From contig NC_059077.1 in assembly GCF_020497125.1 (NCBI RefSeq), positions 23,568,840 to 23,632,839 of the forward strand: a stretch of DNA of 64,000 nucleotides, in the 5' to 3' direction. Under the pieces are notes generated by a model, which did no database searches, had not been told where the DNA came from, and was given only the letters and a program-made list of their open reading frames with translations. Made by a program: the position numbers and the translations under genes. Of the stretch, positions 34,009-43,982 are shown one piece after another. Positions within the stretch are counted from its first letter, which is position 1, and every line of letters starts with the position of its first letter. The DNA is from Mauremys mutica. Lineage: Eukaryota > Chordata > Testudines > Geoemydidae.

Positions 34009-34641
34009 CATTGGTTCTCAATATTGTGTTACGTGGGCCGCAGGTTGAAAACCACAGCAACCCTCACCCCAAATGCTTCCACCCACCCCCACTCAGCACC
34101 TCCCTGCCCAGAGACCCCTCCACAGAGTGGGGCCAGGAATGGAGTCCTGGGCATGGGGTTGGACAGCCGAGACCCAGACCCACCACGTGGGGCCGGGCAG
34201 CCAGACCAGGAACCTACAGCGGGGGGCCGGACCCTGCCAGCTGTACTGTACTGCACAGGGCAGGCAGTCCCATACCCTGGGCAGCTGGCAGTCAGACCCA
34301 TACTCCACCCCTACCATGTGGGGAAGGGGACCCGGGACCCGAGTTCTGCTGTGTCTGGCAGCTAGGACCCCCAGTGCCAAGCCAGTAGCAGAGTACCAGG
34401 CACGGGCTGGCAGCCAGGACCCGAGGTGCCAGGCCAGGAGCGGAGTCCCACCTAAAACCTGCTGCAGAACCCCCGCAAACCCCTAATTCTCAGTGCCCAT
34501 TCCTCTCACTGCCCAGAGCCCCACTCTCCCGCCCCCTGCAGCACTCACCAGCCCCTTGCCTGTAGGAACGCTCCTGCAGGATGCCTTACGCTCTCTCCTT
34601 GGGCCACATGCAGCCTGTGGTTGAGAACTGCTGCACCAGAC
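34001..34641. mobile_element. 625-bp hAT-type MITE inserted at the same target
   Basis: The element 34009-34633 starts CATTGGTTCTCAA and ends TTGAGAACTGCTG. Its flanks are CACTAGAC (34001-34008, shared with the previous MITE) and CACCAGAC (34634-34641). The core is GC-rich with recurring GGCAG, GGACCC and AGCCAGGACCC words, producing several spurious frames. No transposase is encoded. Confidence 0.8.
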
Positions 34642-34859
34642 CATTGTGGAAAGTGCTATGGAATCTTTTATAATCATGTTGTAAGGAGACTGATCTCATG
34701 TCTCATCCAAATGATTTCATTTTTAGCAGTGCAGCACCCATATCACCATACGGTGGTTCCGATTCTGTGTTGACTCAGTGAGAAGAAGATAGATTTGTAA
34801 TTGGCAAGCTCCACCTTTTGCAGTGCCTAGTTTTCCTTTGGAAGTCTCAGATGTGAGGA

Positions 34860-35030
34860 ATGACCCAGCTCAAATCCTGCTTAATTCATAAAATTTGATT
34901 AAATCATAGTACATAGTACAAGGCTCCACACTCTACCCTTGCCTGCGAATACCATCCCCGAAGCTCCCCTGTGGTTCCCCGCGGCGTCATGGGGGTGGCA
35001 ATCCAGTGAGCCATAGTTTTCCCGCCCCTG
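34860..35030. repeat. Probable truncated hAT MITE
   Basis: The right end CCATAGTTTTCCCGCCCCTG resembles the inverted end of hAT MITEs beginning CAGGGGCGGG...AAACTATGG. A matching left end was not found. Confidence 0.35.
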
Positions 35031-35120
35031 ACCTAAAAGAATCTTAGGTTGTCAGCAAACAAACTATAAAATAGAAAAAGGAGGCAATAGTGACAAAAGC
35101 CTTTCAAAGCGCTTTGTCTC

Positions 35121-35424
35121 TTAGGCCTGGTCTACACTGGGGAGGGAGGTGTCGAACTAAGGTACGCAAGTTCAGCTACGCGAATAGCGTAGCTGAACTC
35201 GAACTACCTTAGTTCGAACTACTCACCCGTCCTGACGCTGTGGGATCGAAGTCCGCGGCTCCCCCGTCAACTCCGCCACCGCCGTTCGCGGTGGTGGAGT
35301 TCCGGAGTCGATGGGAGCGCGTTCGGAGTTCGAACTATCGCGTCTAGATTAGACGCGATAGTTCGAACTCCGAGAAGTCGAACTCTATGCGTCGACCCGG
35401 CAGGTAAGTATAGACCTACCCTTA
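35121..35424. mobile_element. 298-bp palindromic, CpG-rich Harbinger-type MITE
   Basis: The element 35124-35421 starts GGCCTGGTCTACACT and ends AGTATAGACCTACCC. It is flanked by perfect TTA duplications at 35121-35123 and 35422-35424, as expected for PIF/Harbinger. Internal hairpins are exact. The 23-bp arms 35324-35346 and 35350-35372 are separated by GAT. The 12-bp arms 35170-35181 and 35187-35198 lie within outer 12-bp arms 35153-35164 and 35205-35216. The many intact CpGs suggest a young insertion. Confidence 0.9.
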
Positions 35425-35689
35425 CTTATTTATAATGATTTATTGGTCCATTTATTTTATTTAAATATACTAATAAATGCTCCCATTCAGTGCTCTAGGT
35501 ACATATACCACCTTTATAAAGATACAAACTAAAAATAAGGATTCTTAACTTCTGACTTTTCGGATTACTTCTAAAAACATACACTTACCTCTTATACATG
35601 TATCACCTTCCCATTTATTGGCATACAATATCACTTTCTCACTTTTCCACCTCTAATTTCAAATTGGAAGACTTAGATAGGCTAGTTCA

Positions 35690-35826
35690 ATCACAAATTC
35701 AACCACTAGATGCAGAAATTACTGGCTGAAATTAGAGGCCTGTATTATGCAAGAGGTCGGACAAGATAACCACGAAGTCCCTTCTGACTAGCACACATGA
35801 AATTTCTATTAAAAACTATGAATCGG
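35690..35826 (+). mobile_element. CR1 3'-end fragment, plus strand
   Basis: The phrases GGCCTGTATTATGCAAGAGGTCGGACAAGATAACCACG (read in parts) and GTCCCTTCTGACTAGCAC correspond to an older CR1 3' end. The usual wording there is ATACAGGAGGTCAGACTAGATGATC...GTCCCTTCTGGCC. Confidence 0.65.
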
Positions 35827-36229
35827 GTCTTCTGTGAGCAAAGGCTATACTTCTTCAGGCAGTTCTATCAATGTATCTTCTTCCTGATTTTTCATATTAG
35901 GAGTTTCCCAAGCAAAGAAAACAATCATGTGTCATGCTACATGGTATATTTGTATGTTAAATGAAAGTTTTAGCTGAGTGAATAATTTATATATAAAAAT
36001 CTCTAATTTGAATGCATATCACAAATAAACAAACACCCATCCCAAAGTTCTAAAACTCCTTGCCACCATTTGAAAGTTCATCATTAAAAACCAAAACAGT
36101 AGCATATTTCCTACTACTAATACAAACTATCACCAGGCAGAAAAATGTAGTATAATAGAAGCCAAATACAAGAGCAGCAGTGTTACGTATTCAAAGAAAG
36201 ATACTCTAACAGGTGAACTGCTATATTCT

Positions 36230-36860
36230 GCACTAGTTTTAACTTCTGCATTGATTTAAGTTCCATCTCTATGAACAGTTCATTGCAGTAGTCAAATCTA
36301 GGTGATAAAGGCAGGGATCATAATAGCAAACTCCACCCAGAAGAAAAGGATGCGATTCATTTCCAGATGCAAATGGAAAAGAAAAACAATCTTGGTCATG
36401 GTTGCTATTTGATCCACTAGAAGCTCCTGGGAATCTAATTGGGCTCCAAGTTGCAACCTTTAGTAACAAAGATATCTTTGTTTAGCAATTTCCCTCAGTC
36501 AAGGCAGCCAGTATAATACCAGCCAAGTCTTCCAGTTGCCTTCCCACCCAACCATAGTTACTTCAGTCTTAGTCTTATTCAGAACGGGTCTCAGGCAACT
36601 GTTCACATCCCTATCCCAATGAGGTCCAGCCATTGGGACAGACACTTAAATGCGTTCTCTGGACTGGATGAAATAGAGCTGTCTCATCAGCATATTGAAA
36701 ACAGTTCAGCCCATCTCCTCTCGCTAACTATAACTGCCTCACATACACATTAATGTAGTGATGACATTAAACCTTGCCACCAAGAGATTCTTCAGGACAT
36801 AAGCATACATCAAAACCAATTTCTGGATCCCTATCCAAGATAGGAATGAAGCAGGAAAGA
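36230..36860 (-). repeat. Unresolved LINE-like interspersed repeat
   Basis: The words CATTGCAGTAGTCAAATCTAGG and GAGCTGTCTCATCAGCATAT resemble a repeated sequence I associate with reptilian LINE-derived DNA. I see no RT motif and cannot assign a family. The flanking 35827-36230 shows nothing recognisable. Confidence 0.35.
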
Positions 36861-36954
36861 GTAGGCCCATCTACTCCAGTCCCCTCATAGATGAGTCAAC
36901 GTATAATCCTGGATACCAAACGTAGTTAATCAGTGTCTATGCTGATATTGAATG

Positions 36955-37332
36955 TATCATTATTAAGGGTAAGATTTTGTAACAGTAATTTTTTGTAAAC
37001 GTCACAAACAGATCACAGGTACTAAACAAAAATTCATGGAAGACCATGACCTGTCTGTTACTAAAAATAACCCTGATAAAATAGGGAGTGGGGGGGCGGG
37101 TGGGTCCAGCACCACCACCCCGCAGGGCCTGAGAACTATGTGAGGACCCCCTCCACAGCTCAGAGCTCCAAGACTGGAAGCTGCAGGGCCCCTGCAACTA
37201 AGAGCTCTGGTGCTCCCGCTGACTGACAGCTCCAGCCCCGCTGCCCCAGGATTGAAGGAGTAAATGTCACGCAGGTATCTGGAAGTCACGGATTCTGTGA
37301 CTTCCATGATATAACCGTAGCCTTGATCATTA
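36955..37332. mobile_element. hAT-type MITE related to the one at 7773-8436
   Basis: The element (about 36963-37324) starts AAGGGTAAGATTTTG and ends ATAACCGTAGCCTT. TATCATTA (36955-36962) and GATCATTA (37325-37332) differ at one base. AACAAAAATTCATGG and CATGACCTGTC match the reverse complement of the right part of the 7773-8436 element. Near the right end, GGAAGTCACGGATTCTGTGACTTCC is itself a hairpin (arms GGAAGTCAC and GTGACTTCC). Confidence 0.7.
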
Positions 37333-37425
37333 CCCATTATTATCCAGACTGATTTATTGTAAGGAATGGATGGTGCAAATGGAATTATTACAAAAGTTTA
37401 TGGGAAGTTTTTTTTTCTTGTTACT

Positions 37426-38085
37426 TAGAATTATAGAATATCAGTGTTGGAAGGGACCTCAGGAGGTCATCTAGTCCAACCCTCTGTTCAAAACAAGACC
37501 AATCCCCAACTAAATCATCCCAGCCAGGGCTTTGTCGAGCCTGACCTTAAAAACCTCTAAGGAAGGAGATTCCACCACCTCCCTAGGTAACCCCTCCAGT
37601 GCTTTATCACCCTCCTAGTGAATTTTTTTTTCCTAATATCCAACCTAAACCTCCCACACTGCAACTCCCACCACTGAGAACAGTCTAGATCCATCCTCTT
37701 TGGAACTCCCTTTCAGGTAGTTGAAAGCAGCTATCAAATCCCTCCCTCATTCTTCTCTTCTGCAAACTAAACAATCCCAGTTCCCTCAGCCTCTCCTCGT
37801 AAGTCGTGTGCTCCAGCCCCCTAATCATTTTTGTTGCCCTCCGCTGGACTCTTTCCAATTTTTCCACATCCTTCTTTTAGTGTGGGGCCCAAAACTGGAC
37901 ACAGTACTCCAGATGAGGCCTCACCAATGTCGAATAAAGGGGAATGGTTACGTCCCTCGATCTGCTAGCAATGCCCCTGCTTATACTGCCCAAAATGCCG
38001 TTAGCCTTATTGGCAACAAGGGCACACTGTCAATTCATATCCAGCTTCTCATCCACTGTAACCCCTGGGTTCTTTTCTGCAGACT
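37426..38085 (-). mobile_element. CR1 3' fragment, minus strand
   Basis: On the minus strand this is the last about 660 bp of a CR1, nearly collinear with 1622-2310. The C-terminal ORF2 block [20 protein letters not shown] with [10 protein letters not shown] is kept in the frame 37685-37867. The 3' UTR ends in CTGATATTCTATAATTC. Two small deletions break the frame. It was truncated by incomplete reverse transcription or later deletion. Confidence 0.85.
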
Positions 38086-39149
38086 TGCTAATGTTTTCTT
38101 CCTCCTATGTTTCAATACCATTCTGTCTGTAAAGATCTGTAACCAAGCATTAGAATTGGATAAATAAATGAATTATATACAATGCCTACACCATATTTTT
38201 TTAATTGCTGCTCTACTGCAATATTTCACTAATGCAGAAGTGCTTTATTAGCTCAGAAATCTCTGATTTGTAATTTTTGTGTGTCCCCTAATATGAAGAA
38301 CTGATATGCTCAATAGCCCAGATTCTGCACTGCAATATGACTAGCAGAGTCAACCATAATAGTGTCACTCCAAAAGGGAGCATGATGACAGACCTAGTGT
38401 AGCAGCTCCTACTCCACCTCCTTTTCCTGCTCCAGCACAGGTGGTGTGTCTGAGGAAGAAGGGGATTCAATTCAGAAACCAAAATCAAGGGGGAGAATAA
38501 ACAGTCAAATGAAAACCTCTGTATCTAGTACTGACTGTCTGGGCATAAAAGCACCTAAAGCCATGTTGCAAGGTCCACCTCCTTACCCAGACTTTGGGGG
38601 TTGGAGAAGTGCATAAAGGTCTGCTATTGGTGGGGATGGCAGGACATTGGATGGCAGGATAGTACTTGTGCTTGAAATCTGATAAATTTCTTACCTCTGG
38701 TTTTGGGCAAAGTGTTGGTTTCAGCTTTATGCACAATAGGAACATATGCACTGCTGGGTTTCGCTTGATTACACTTCTTCTTTATTGTGAAATACCTCCT
38801 TTCCCATTGCTGTCCAGGAAGAGTGTGCAGTCCTTGCACATTACTTGTTAACCTCTACTACATGCACGGAAGACTATATTCATGCACTTATTTGTGCCTT
38901 TAAATCCCTTTTTCGCCCTATGTCAACAGCATCATTATTATTTTATCTAGCAGATAGACACCATGCAACAACTAGATCTTAATATTTACATCCATTTCAC
39001 CAAGATTATAGGATTTATTAAGTCACCAAAATTTTTACTCGATTATTCTTTTAGTACTTTTAATGCACAACTAAGATAATGTGATCAGTAGGTGCAGTAC
39101 CTAACAGCCTATAACAGGAAAAATTGTTACAAAATTGGCAAGTATGACG
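38086..39149. other. No recognised gene
   Basis: Only chance frames (60-88 codons) and no element ends. Confidence 0.45.
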
Positions 39150-39435
39150 GCCTTATGTGACAGCTTCCATCTTCAAGTTGAAGCTACACAAATTCAGACT
39201 GGAAATAGGGTGTATTTTTTTTTAAACTATGAGGGTAATTAACCATGGAAACACTTTATCAAGGGTCATAGTTGATTCTCCATCAATGGCAATTTTAAAA
39301 TCAAGAGTGGATGTTTTTCTAAAAGCTATGCTCCAATTCAAACAAAAATTTGGGGGAAGTTCTCTAGCCTGCGTTTTGCAGGAAGTCAGTCGAGAGGATC
39401 ACAGTGGTCCCTTCTGGCACTGGCATCTATGACTC
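39150..39435 (+). mobile_element. Old CR1 3' fragment, plus strand
   Basis: In frame from about 39229 the bases encode WxxHGNTLSRVIVDSPSMAI and LKSRVDVFLKAML. This is the conserved C-terminal tail of CR1 ORF2 (NW..LP..VV.S.S...FK..LD..L). The fragment ends TCCCTTCTGGCACTGGCATCTATGACTC, a CR1-like 3' end. It lies about 450 bp upstream of the ATF4 retrocopy. Confidence 0.7.
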
Positions 39436-39883
39436 TTGGCTGACACAAGATTGAACCAGAATTACTGGAGTTAAACATGTGAGGATTTTACATTAAATGT
39501 AAAGAGTCAGGCTCTGCAGCAGAGGACTGTACGAGACTCACATAGTCTATGGATCAAGCACAGAGAGGGGAAAACACACACTGACCAGTGAGTTATATTT
39601 GCATAAAATAATTTTTCAGAAGGAAAAAAGAAAAATTGAAATTCAAGCCAAATGAACTAAGGAGTGTCGATTAGAAGCAATCCAACAAACAGAACTTTGA
39701 ATAGAATCAGACAAAAACTGTTATGTCTTGGTTTTCGGCAGTTATGTTTCTGAGTACTGAAGTTCTAAAATTCTAAGAATTCTTCCCATCTGCAGGGACA
39801 GCAGCTTTTTTGTTCCATTTTATTGTTTTTTCTTTAATCTAAAATAATTGAATCTACATTATTTTACTCTTTGTGTATGGTAA

Positions 39884-39897
39884 CAATGAAAACTAAA
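39884..39897 (+). repeat. 5' target duplication of the ATF4 retrocopy (candidate)
   Basis: CAATGAAAACTAAA sits exactly where similarity to ATF4 begins. It matches CAATGATAAATAAA after the A-rich tail (40605-40618) at 12 of 14 positions. Confidence 0.65.
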
Positions 39898-40604
39898 TGG
39901 TCCTGAATCTCCAATTAGAGTAGATCAGGTGGCCTCACTCACCCTCCTTCTGTCTCTTCCCCTCTCCCCAGGGTCCCTGACTTCCACTCCAGACCATTCT
40001 TTTAGTTTAGATCTAGGCAGTGAAGTTGATGTACTGGAAGGAGACAGAAAGCCAGAAGCCACCACATTTGTGGTGGTGGTCCCCAAGTTGGAGAAAGAGG
40101 AGGAAGCCCACTCAGATGATAGTGGAATATGCATGAGCCCAGAGTCTTATCTGGGGACCCCCCAACACAGTCCAACCACCTCTGTAGAATCTCTCACTGA
40201 CAGCCAGTTTGCCACAGACCCCATTTGTGAATCTGTGCGGCCCAAACCATATGATCATCCTGCCGAGAAGATCATGTCAGCAAAGGTAAAGGGAGAAAAA
40301 AGAGCTGATAAGAAACTGAAGAAGATGGAGCAGAATAAGACAGCTGCCACACGTTATCGGCAGAAGAAGAGGGCAGAACAGGAGGCACTGTCTGGGGAGT
40401 GCCGAGAGCTAGAGCAAAAGAATGAGGCACTGAAGGAGAAGGCAGATTCCCTGAGCAAAGAAATCCAGTATTTGAAAGATTTGATTGAAGAGGTCCGCAA
40501 GGCCAAGAGCAAAAGAGCTAAAGTCCCTGAATAGGGTAGTCAGAGTAGAAGTTTTATGTGCATTCCATCTAAACAGTTTATTTGAAAAAAACAAACAAAA
40601 AAAC
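39898..40604 (+). pseudogene. ATF4: 5'-truncated ATF4 retrocopy with an intact bZIP reading frame
   Basis: A frame open from 39890 to the stop at 40532-40534 encodes the C-terminal about 211 residues of ATF4, the stress-response bZIP transcription factor. Alignment with known ATF4 starts at codon 39899 (PES..., then DQVASLTLLLSLPLSPGSL). It runs without a break through TPDHSFSLDLGSEVD, the beta-TrCP phosphodegron DSGICMS, SPESYLGTPQHSP and RPKPYD. The basic region NKTAATRYRQKKRAEQ and the zipper ending IQYLKDLIEEVRKAKSK follow. Full-length ATF4 is about 350 residues, so roughly 40% is missing at the N terminus, including the main activation domain. The 3' flank begins like an ATF4 3' UTR and ends in an A-rich tail (40585-40603), with candidate 14-bp target duplications on both sides. 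I conclude it is a reverse-transcribed copy. The first in-frame Met is at 40133. No promoter is evident. The alternative, a terminal exon of a real ATF4 gene, is less likely because similarity starts at the duplication with no convincing acceptor there. Confidence 0.85.
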
Positions 40605-40618
40605 CAATGATAAATAAA
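40585..40618 (+). repeat. A-rich tail and 3' target duplication of the ATF4 retrocopy
   Basis: A19 with two C interruptions (40585-40603) is followed by CAATGATAAATAAA (40605-40618). This is the expected 3' structure of an L1-type retrocopy. Confidence 0.6.
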
Positions 40619-40829
40619 ATTCCATTAAAAATACCACACAAAAAGCAATGTGGGATTATTCATGAATCATTTTCTGACAATGAGAAACAAGTTGAGAGAA
40701 GCAATTAATACACTTTATCTAAACAACAACACTGCCAGATGGAATAAGTAATTCAATAAGAAAAAAAATGAAGCTTCAAGTGGCTGCAGCTTTTACCAAC
40801 TTATCAGCCTATGATGCCATTTGACACAA

Positions 40830-41940
40830 GGGCCAACCTGCTTCAATGCAACCAGACATTTCATCTCATTAGATCAATGCTTTCGGACAGAAGATTCCGT
40901 GTCCATCTCAGAAGTCAGGTTAGCAAAAAGTAGAGTCTGCACAATGGCCTCCCACAGAGATTAGTACTAGCACCAACCCTCTTTAACATACAAGTGATGT
41001 GCCTGAAATGACATGCTGCAAGTTCATTTATGCAGATGACCTGGCACTAATGAGACAGACACAACACTCAAGGAAGCAGAAGACAACCTTCATTATAATC
41101 TGAAGAAGATGGAAATCTACTTTCAGTACTGGCAGCTCAAACCCAATCCATCAAAAAAGTGGTGGTGTCTGCTTTCCATCTTAGCAATTCTGAAGCTAAG
41201 AGGATGCTAAACAAACTTCTGTGGCAAGGCAATCACCCACAATCCTAAACTCCCACTACCTAGGAATCAGTCACTCAGTCACAGCCTTATCTTTCAACAT
41301 CATCTGAATCAGGTGAGTCATAAAAAGAAGAGTTACATCAATATCATCCAAAAGATAGCAGGTTCTAGCTGAGATTGTGATGCTTGGAAACTATGAATGG
41401 CAACACTAGCTTCAGTTTATTCCATGGCCAAGTACTGCACACCTGATTGGGGAAGAAGTTCACACCTGGACCTCATTGATATCCAGCTAAATGCAATTAT
41501 GAGACTTGTCACTGAAACCACTCCACTGCCTTGGCTTCCAGGCCTCAGAAACATCCTTCCTTCAACTATTGAGCGAGAGATGGTTATGCTGCATGAGTAA
41601 AACAAAGCTCTCACTAACTAAAAGCTCCTTCTCCATAAGAGCCTTGTTCTCCCAAATCCTACTGAGCATTCTACAGGCTGCTAGAGAAGCTCTGTCATCC
41701 AACTTCAACCCAGAAAACACCTAGCTGATGCAATAGGCAGGCTCTGACATAAACAACAAGCACCACATAGATGATCCCACTGCTGAACCACCTGGTTTCT
41801 TCCAGTCATCCATATTAGGTCATTATATGGAAGGTGCCCACACCTGATGAGCAGATGAAGAATCAAGGATTCACCAGTGTGAATGCAGAGACTCCAAACC
41901 ATCAAACACGTGAAAAAGTTTCCCATCTTTTCATTTTCAG
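40830..41940 (+). mobile_element. Non-LTR retrotransposon (jockey-like LINE) RT fragment
   Basis: Plus-strand codons around 40890-41060 encode FRVHLRSQVSKK, then NGLPQRLVLAPTLFNIQV and FMYADDLALMRQ. These are RT motif B (N-G-[LV]-P-Q-G-S-V-L-[AS]-P-x-L-F-N) and catalytic motif C (Y-A-D-D). Downstream blocks are QYWQLKPNPSKK, LASVYSMAKYCTPDWGRSSH with LIDIQLNAIMRLVTETTPLP and LPGLRNILPSTIEREMVML. They match the C-terminal part of vertebrate RTs annotated as jockey-like. It differs clearly from CR1. Several stops and indels make it non-functional. Confidence 0.7.
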
Positions 41941-42591
41941 GACGTATAGCAAAGGTGCACTCTGCAGCTCCTGAAGCCCTTGAATAGATTTCAAACCTTT
42001 CTATTAACTTGTAAATTTCTCTCCTCCCTTGTAGGAGGGACTTCAATGAGGATCTAGAAAATAGTTGGCCTTTCCAAGCAGGTGTTACAGACAAGCCTTT
42101 TTCCCTTTTTTAGGCTTTGATTGGGATCCACTATGCTAGGATGTGTTAAAAAATGTTGCACATACCATTCAGTCAGAGCCAGTGCTAGGCCACTGGGGAC
42201 CCGAAACAGGAATATTTCCCCTCTCCCCAATACTAAAACAGGCAAGATATTATAAGAAGTGAACAGAGGGGCCCTTGAGCAGCTCAGCAAGTTAATTGCT
42301 TAGTCTATTTATGCCTAGCACAGGCTCTGCATTCTGTACATTTTGGCATATGCTGATGTTACTGTAGAACCCACTGTTGTGCTCTCCCTGTGTTTTTTGC
42401 TCATTACTGTAAGCGTGGTAGGCTGTGGAAAGGTTCACTACCTTGCTGATTGTAAGGATCTGTGGGACTAGAACCCAGGTCTGCAAAGCCTGGGCCAGCT
42501 GATGTCCTACATCACTATGAAGAGGCCATGCAGAACCATCCCCAAGGAGCCTGGTGGAGATTAGGCAGCATAGGAAGAACTGCCCATAACA
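41941..42591. other. No recognised gene
   Basis: The minus-strand frames of 129 and 78 codons (41705-42290) have no conserved motif. A repeat-like phrase, GGGACCCGAAACAGGAATATT, is at about 42197, but I cannot delimit an element. Confidence 0.4.
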
Positions 42592-42863
42592 GTACCCTGT
42601 GGTCTTATCATTGGCCCATGCTCACTATTTAACCTTAGAAGGTGTGCCAGGAAGTTATCTGGGTAACCACACCGTGCTGGCTTGCTGTGACTCCAGACCT
42701 CACCTTGCTTTCTGATCTCCAACCTCTGACCCTTGCTTATTGATCCTCACTCTAGCAATTACTCCCATCCCTGCTCACTGACTACTGCCTCATTGCCATT
42801 CTTGCTTGGGGATACCAGCCCAGCTGTGATCACTAGGCTAGACCACCTATTCCCCAGTCCCTT
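42592..42863 (+). repeat. LTR-like fragment related to the gypsy at 11.6-15.3 kb
   Basis: The end, ATCACTAGGCTAGACCACCT followed by ATTCCCCAGTC, matches ACCACTAGGCATGACCACCTATGACCCAGTC at about 15281-15311 at most positions. The pyrimidine-rich run of CTGACC, GACTCC and CTCACC words is typical of this LTR type. No paired LTR or duplication is visible. Confidence 0.45.
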
Positions 42864-42864
42864 T

Positions 42865-43880
42865 CACTGATGTTGGTATGAGGTCTGTAGGGTTTTTCCC
42901 CCCCTCACTCTGTCATTTTTTAGTAGTTTTATACTATTTAGAAACCTACTTTAATTGAGGAGTTCATATGCAATCTGAACACGTTAAAGAACTCACTAAC
43001 CAATGAAAGAGATTATAAGTTGTTTTGTGCTTTAGAATAAGTTGTATTTTATGCCTTTATATTTGGTTAAGGTATTTGACCATGTATTAGATATGGATCT
43101 GGAATTCAAAATGGCGTGCCTGCCAAACGACAGCTCAACTTCATCTTTGTTTAGCTTCTTGTTGAATTTTCGCACCGTTTGGAACTTTGGCAGGAAAGGC
43201 AGCCAACGGTCAGCATAGAACTGGTTAAAACAAGTTCCAGCGGGAGAGTTGCTAGTTTACCTCAGAACTTGGTGCACTTGTCCCTATATAAACTCTGAAT
43301 GCCCGCTGCCTAGTTGCTGTCTGTCCTAGAGGCAGCCACAGTACCATTGTATTTGTGCAGCTACATGGACCAGAAGATCAGAAGACCAGCATCTGAAGAC
43401 ATCAGCATTAAGAACTGACTGTGCTTACCAATCTCTGAACTCCACATCATTTTCAGAGAAAGAAACAGAGGCCCTGTTGATCGCTCACCCTCAGGTGATC
43501 ACAGAACCAAGCGTCTCTTCAGCATCAGCAGAAGCACTTGAGACCCAGGGTCCGTCAGCCGCCTGTGACAACGGTATCTACTGCCTATCGACACCTAGAA
43601 ATGGCACAGTGTCTGGGGTATTTTGTTTTAAGTTTATTTGTTTATTGCCAAGGTTCCTATTTGGTTGGGCCTGGGGTTTCAGACCCCAAACTGTCAAACC
43701 ACATCTCACTGTCGTCTCTTAAGTTATTTGTTTACTTTATTCTTCTCTCACCTTTATTTATTTGCCTCACAGGACAGGGAGGTACACTATATTTCCGTTC
43801 TAGCCCTGGGTGATAGATACCGGATAAGGGTCCAAGATCCTGCTAATTAGCTGCAAGATATAGCTGCCCTATTCCATCCT
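42865..43880 (+). mobile_element. LTR-like sequence upstream of a gag fragment
   Basis: The region lies directly before the gag remnant and has LTR-like features: a possible TG start (TGTTGGTATGAGGTC), a TATA motif in CCCTATATAAACTCTGAATG at about 43282, and a leader-like stretch downstream. The 3' LTR border and primer-binding site are unclear. The 81- and 91-codon frames inside are not recognisable proteins. Confidence 0.4.
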
Positions 43881-43982
43881 CACCATCATAGTTAACTTTG
43901 CAGGGTTAACACCAGAGGCCCCCTACCCCAACAACTCCCATCACTCCAAAAATCCACAAATAAGAACACTTTATGTCCTGCA

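Noticed and set aside
33958..34486. Frames of 90-137 codons around 34.0-34.5 kb
   Set aside because: They cross the boundary between two MITEs and run through a low-complexity GC-rich core.
39945..39975. Pyrimidine-rich CTTCTGTCTCTTCCCCTCTCCCCAG as a splice acceptor before an ATF4 last exon
   Set aside because: ATF4 similarity continues through it as codons (SLTLLLSLPLSPGSL) and extends upstream to 39899, so it is coding-derived sequence, not an intron end.
40130..40534. Calling the bZIP frame ATF5 or another bZIP gene
   Set aside because: DSGICMSPESYLG, the RPKPYD segment and NKTAATRYRQKKR match ATF4 specifically.
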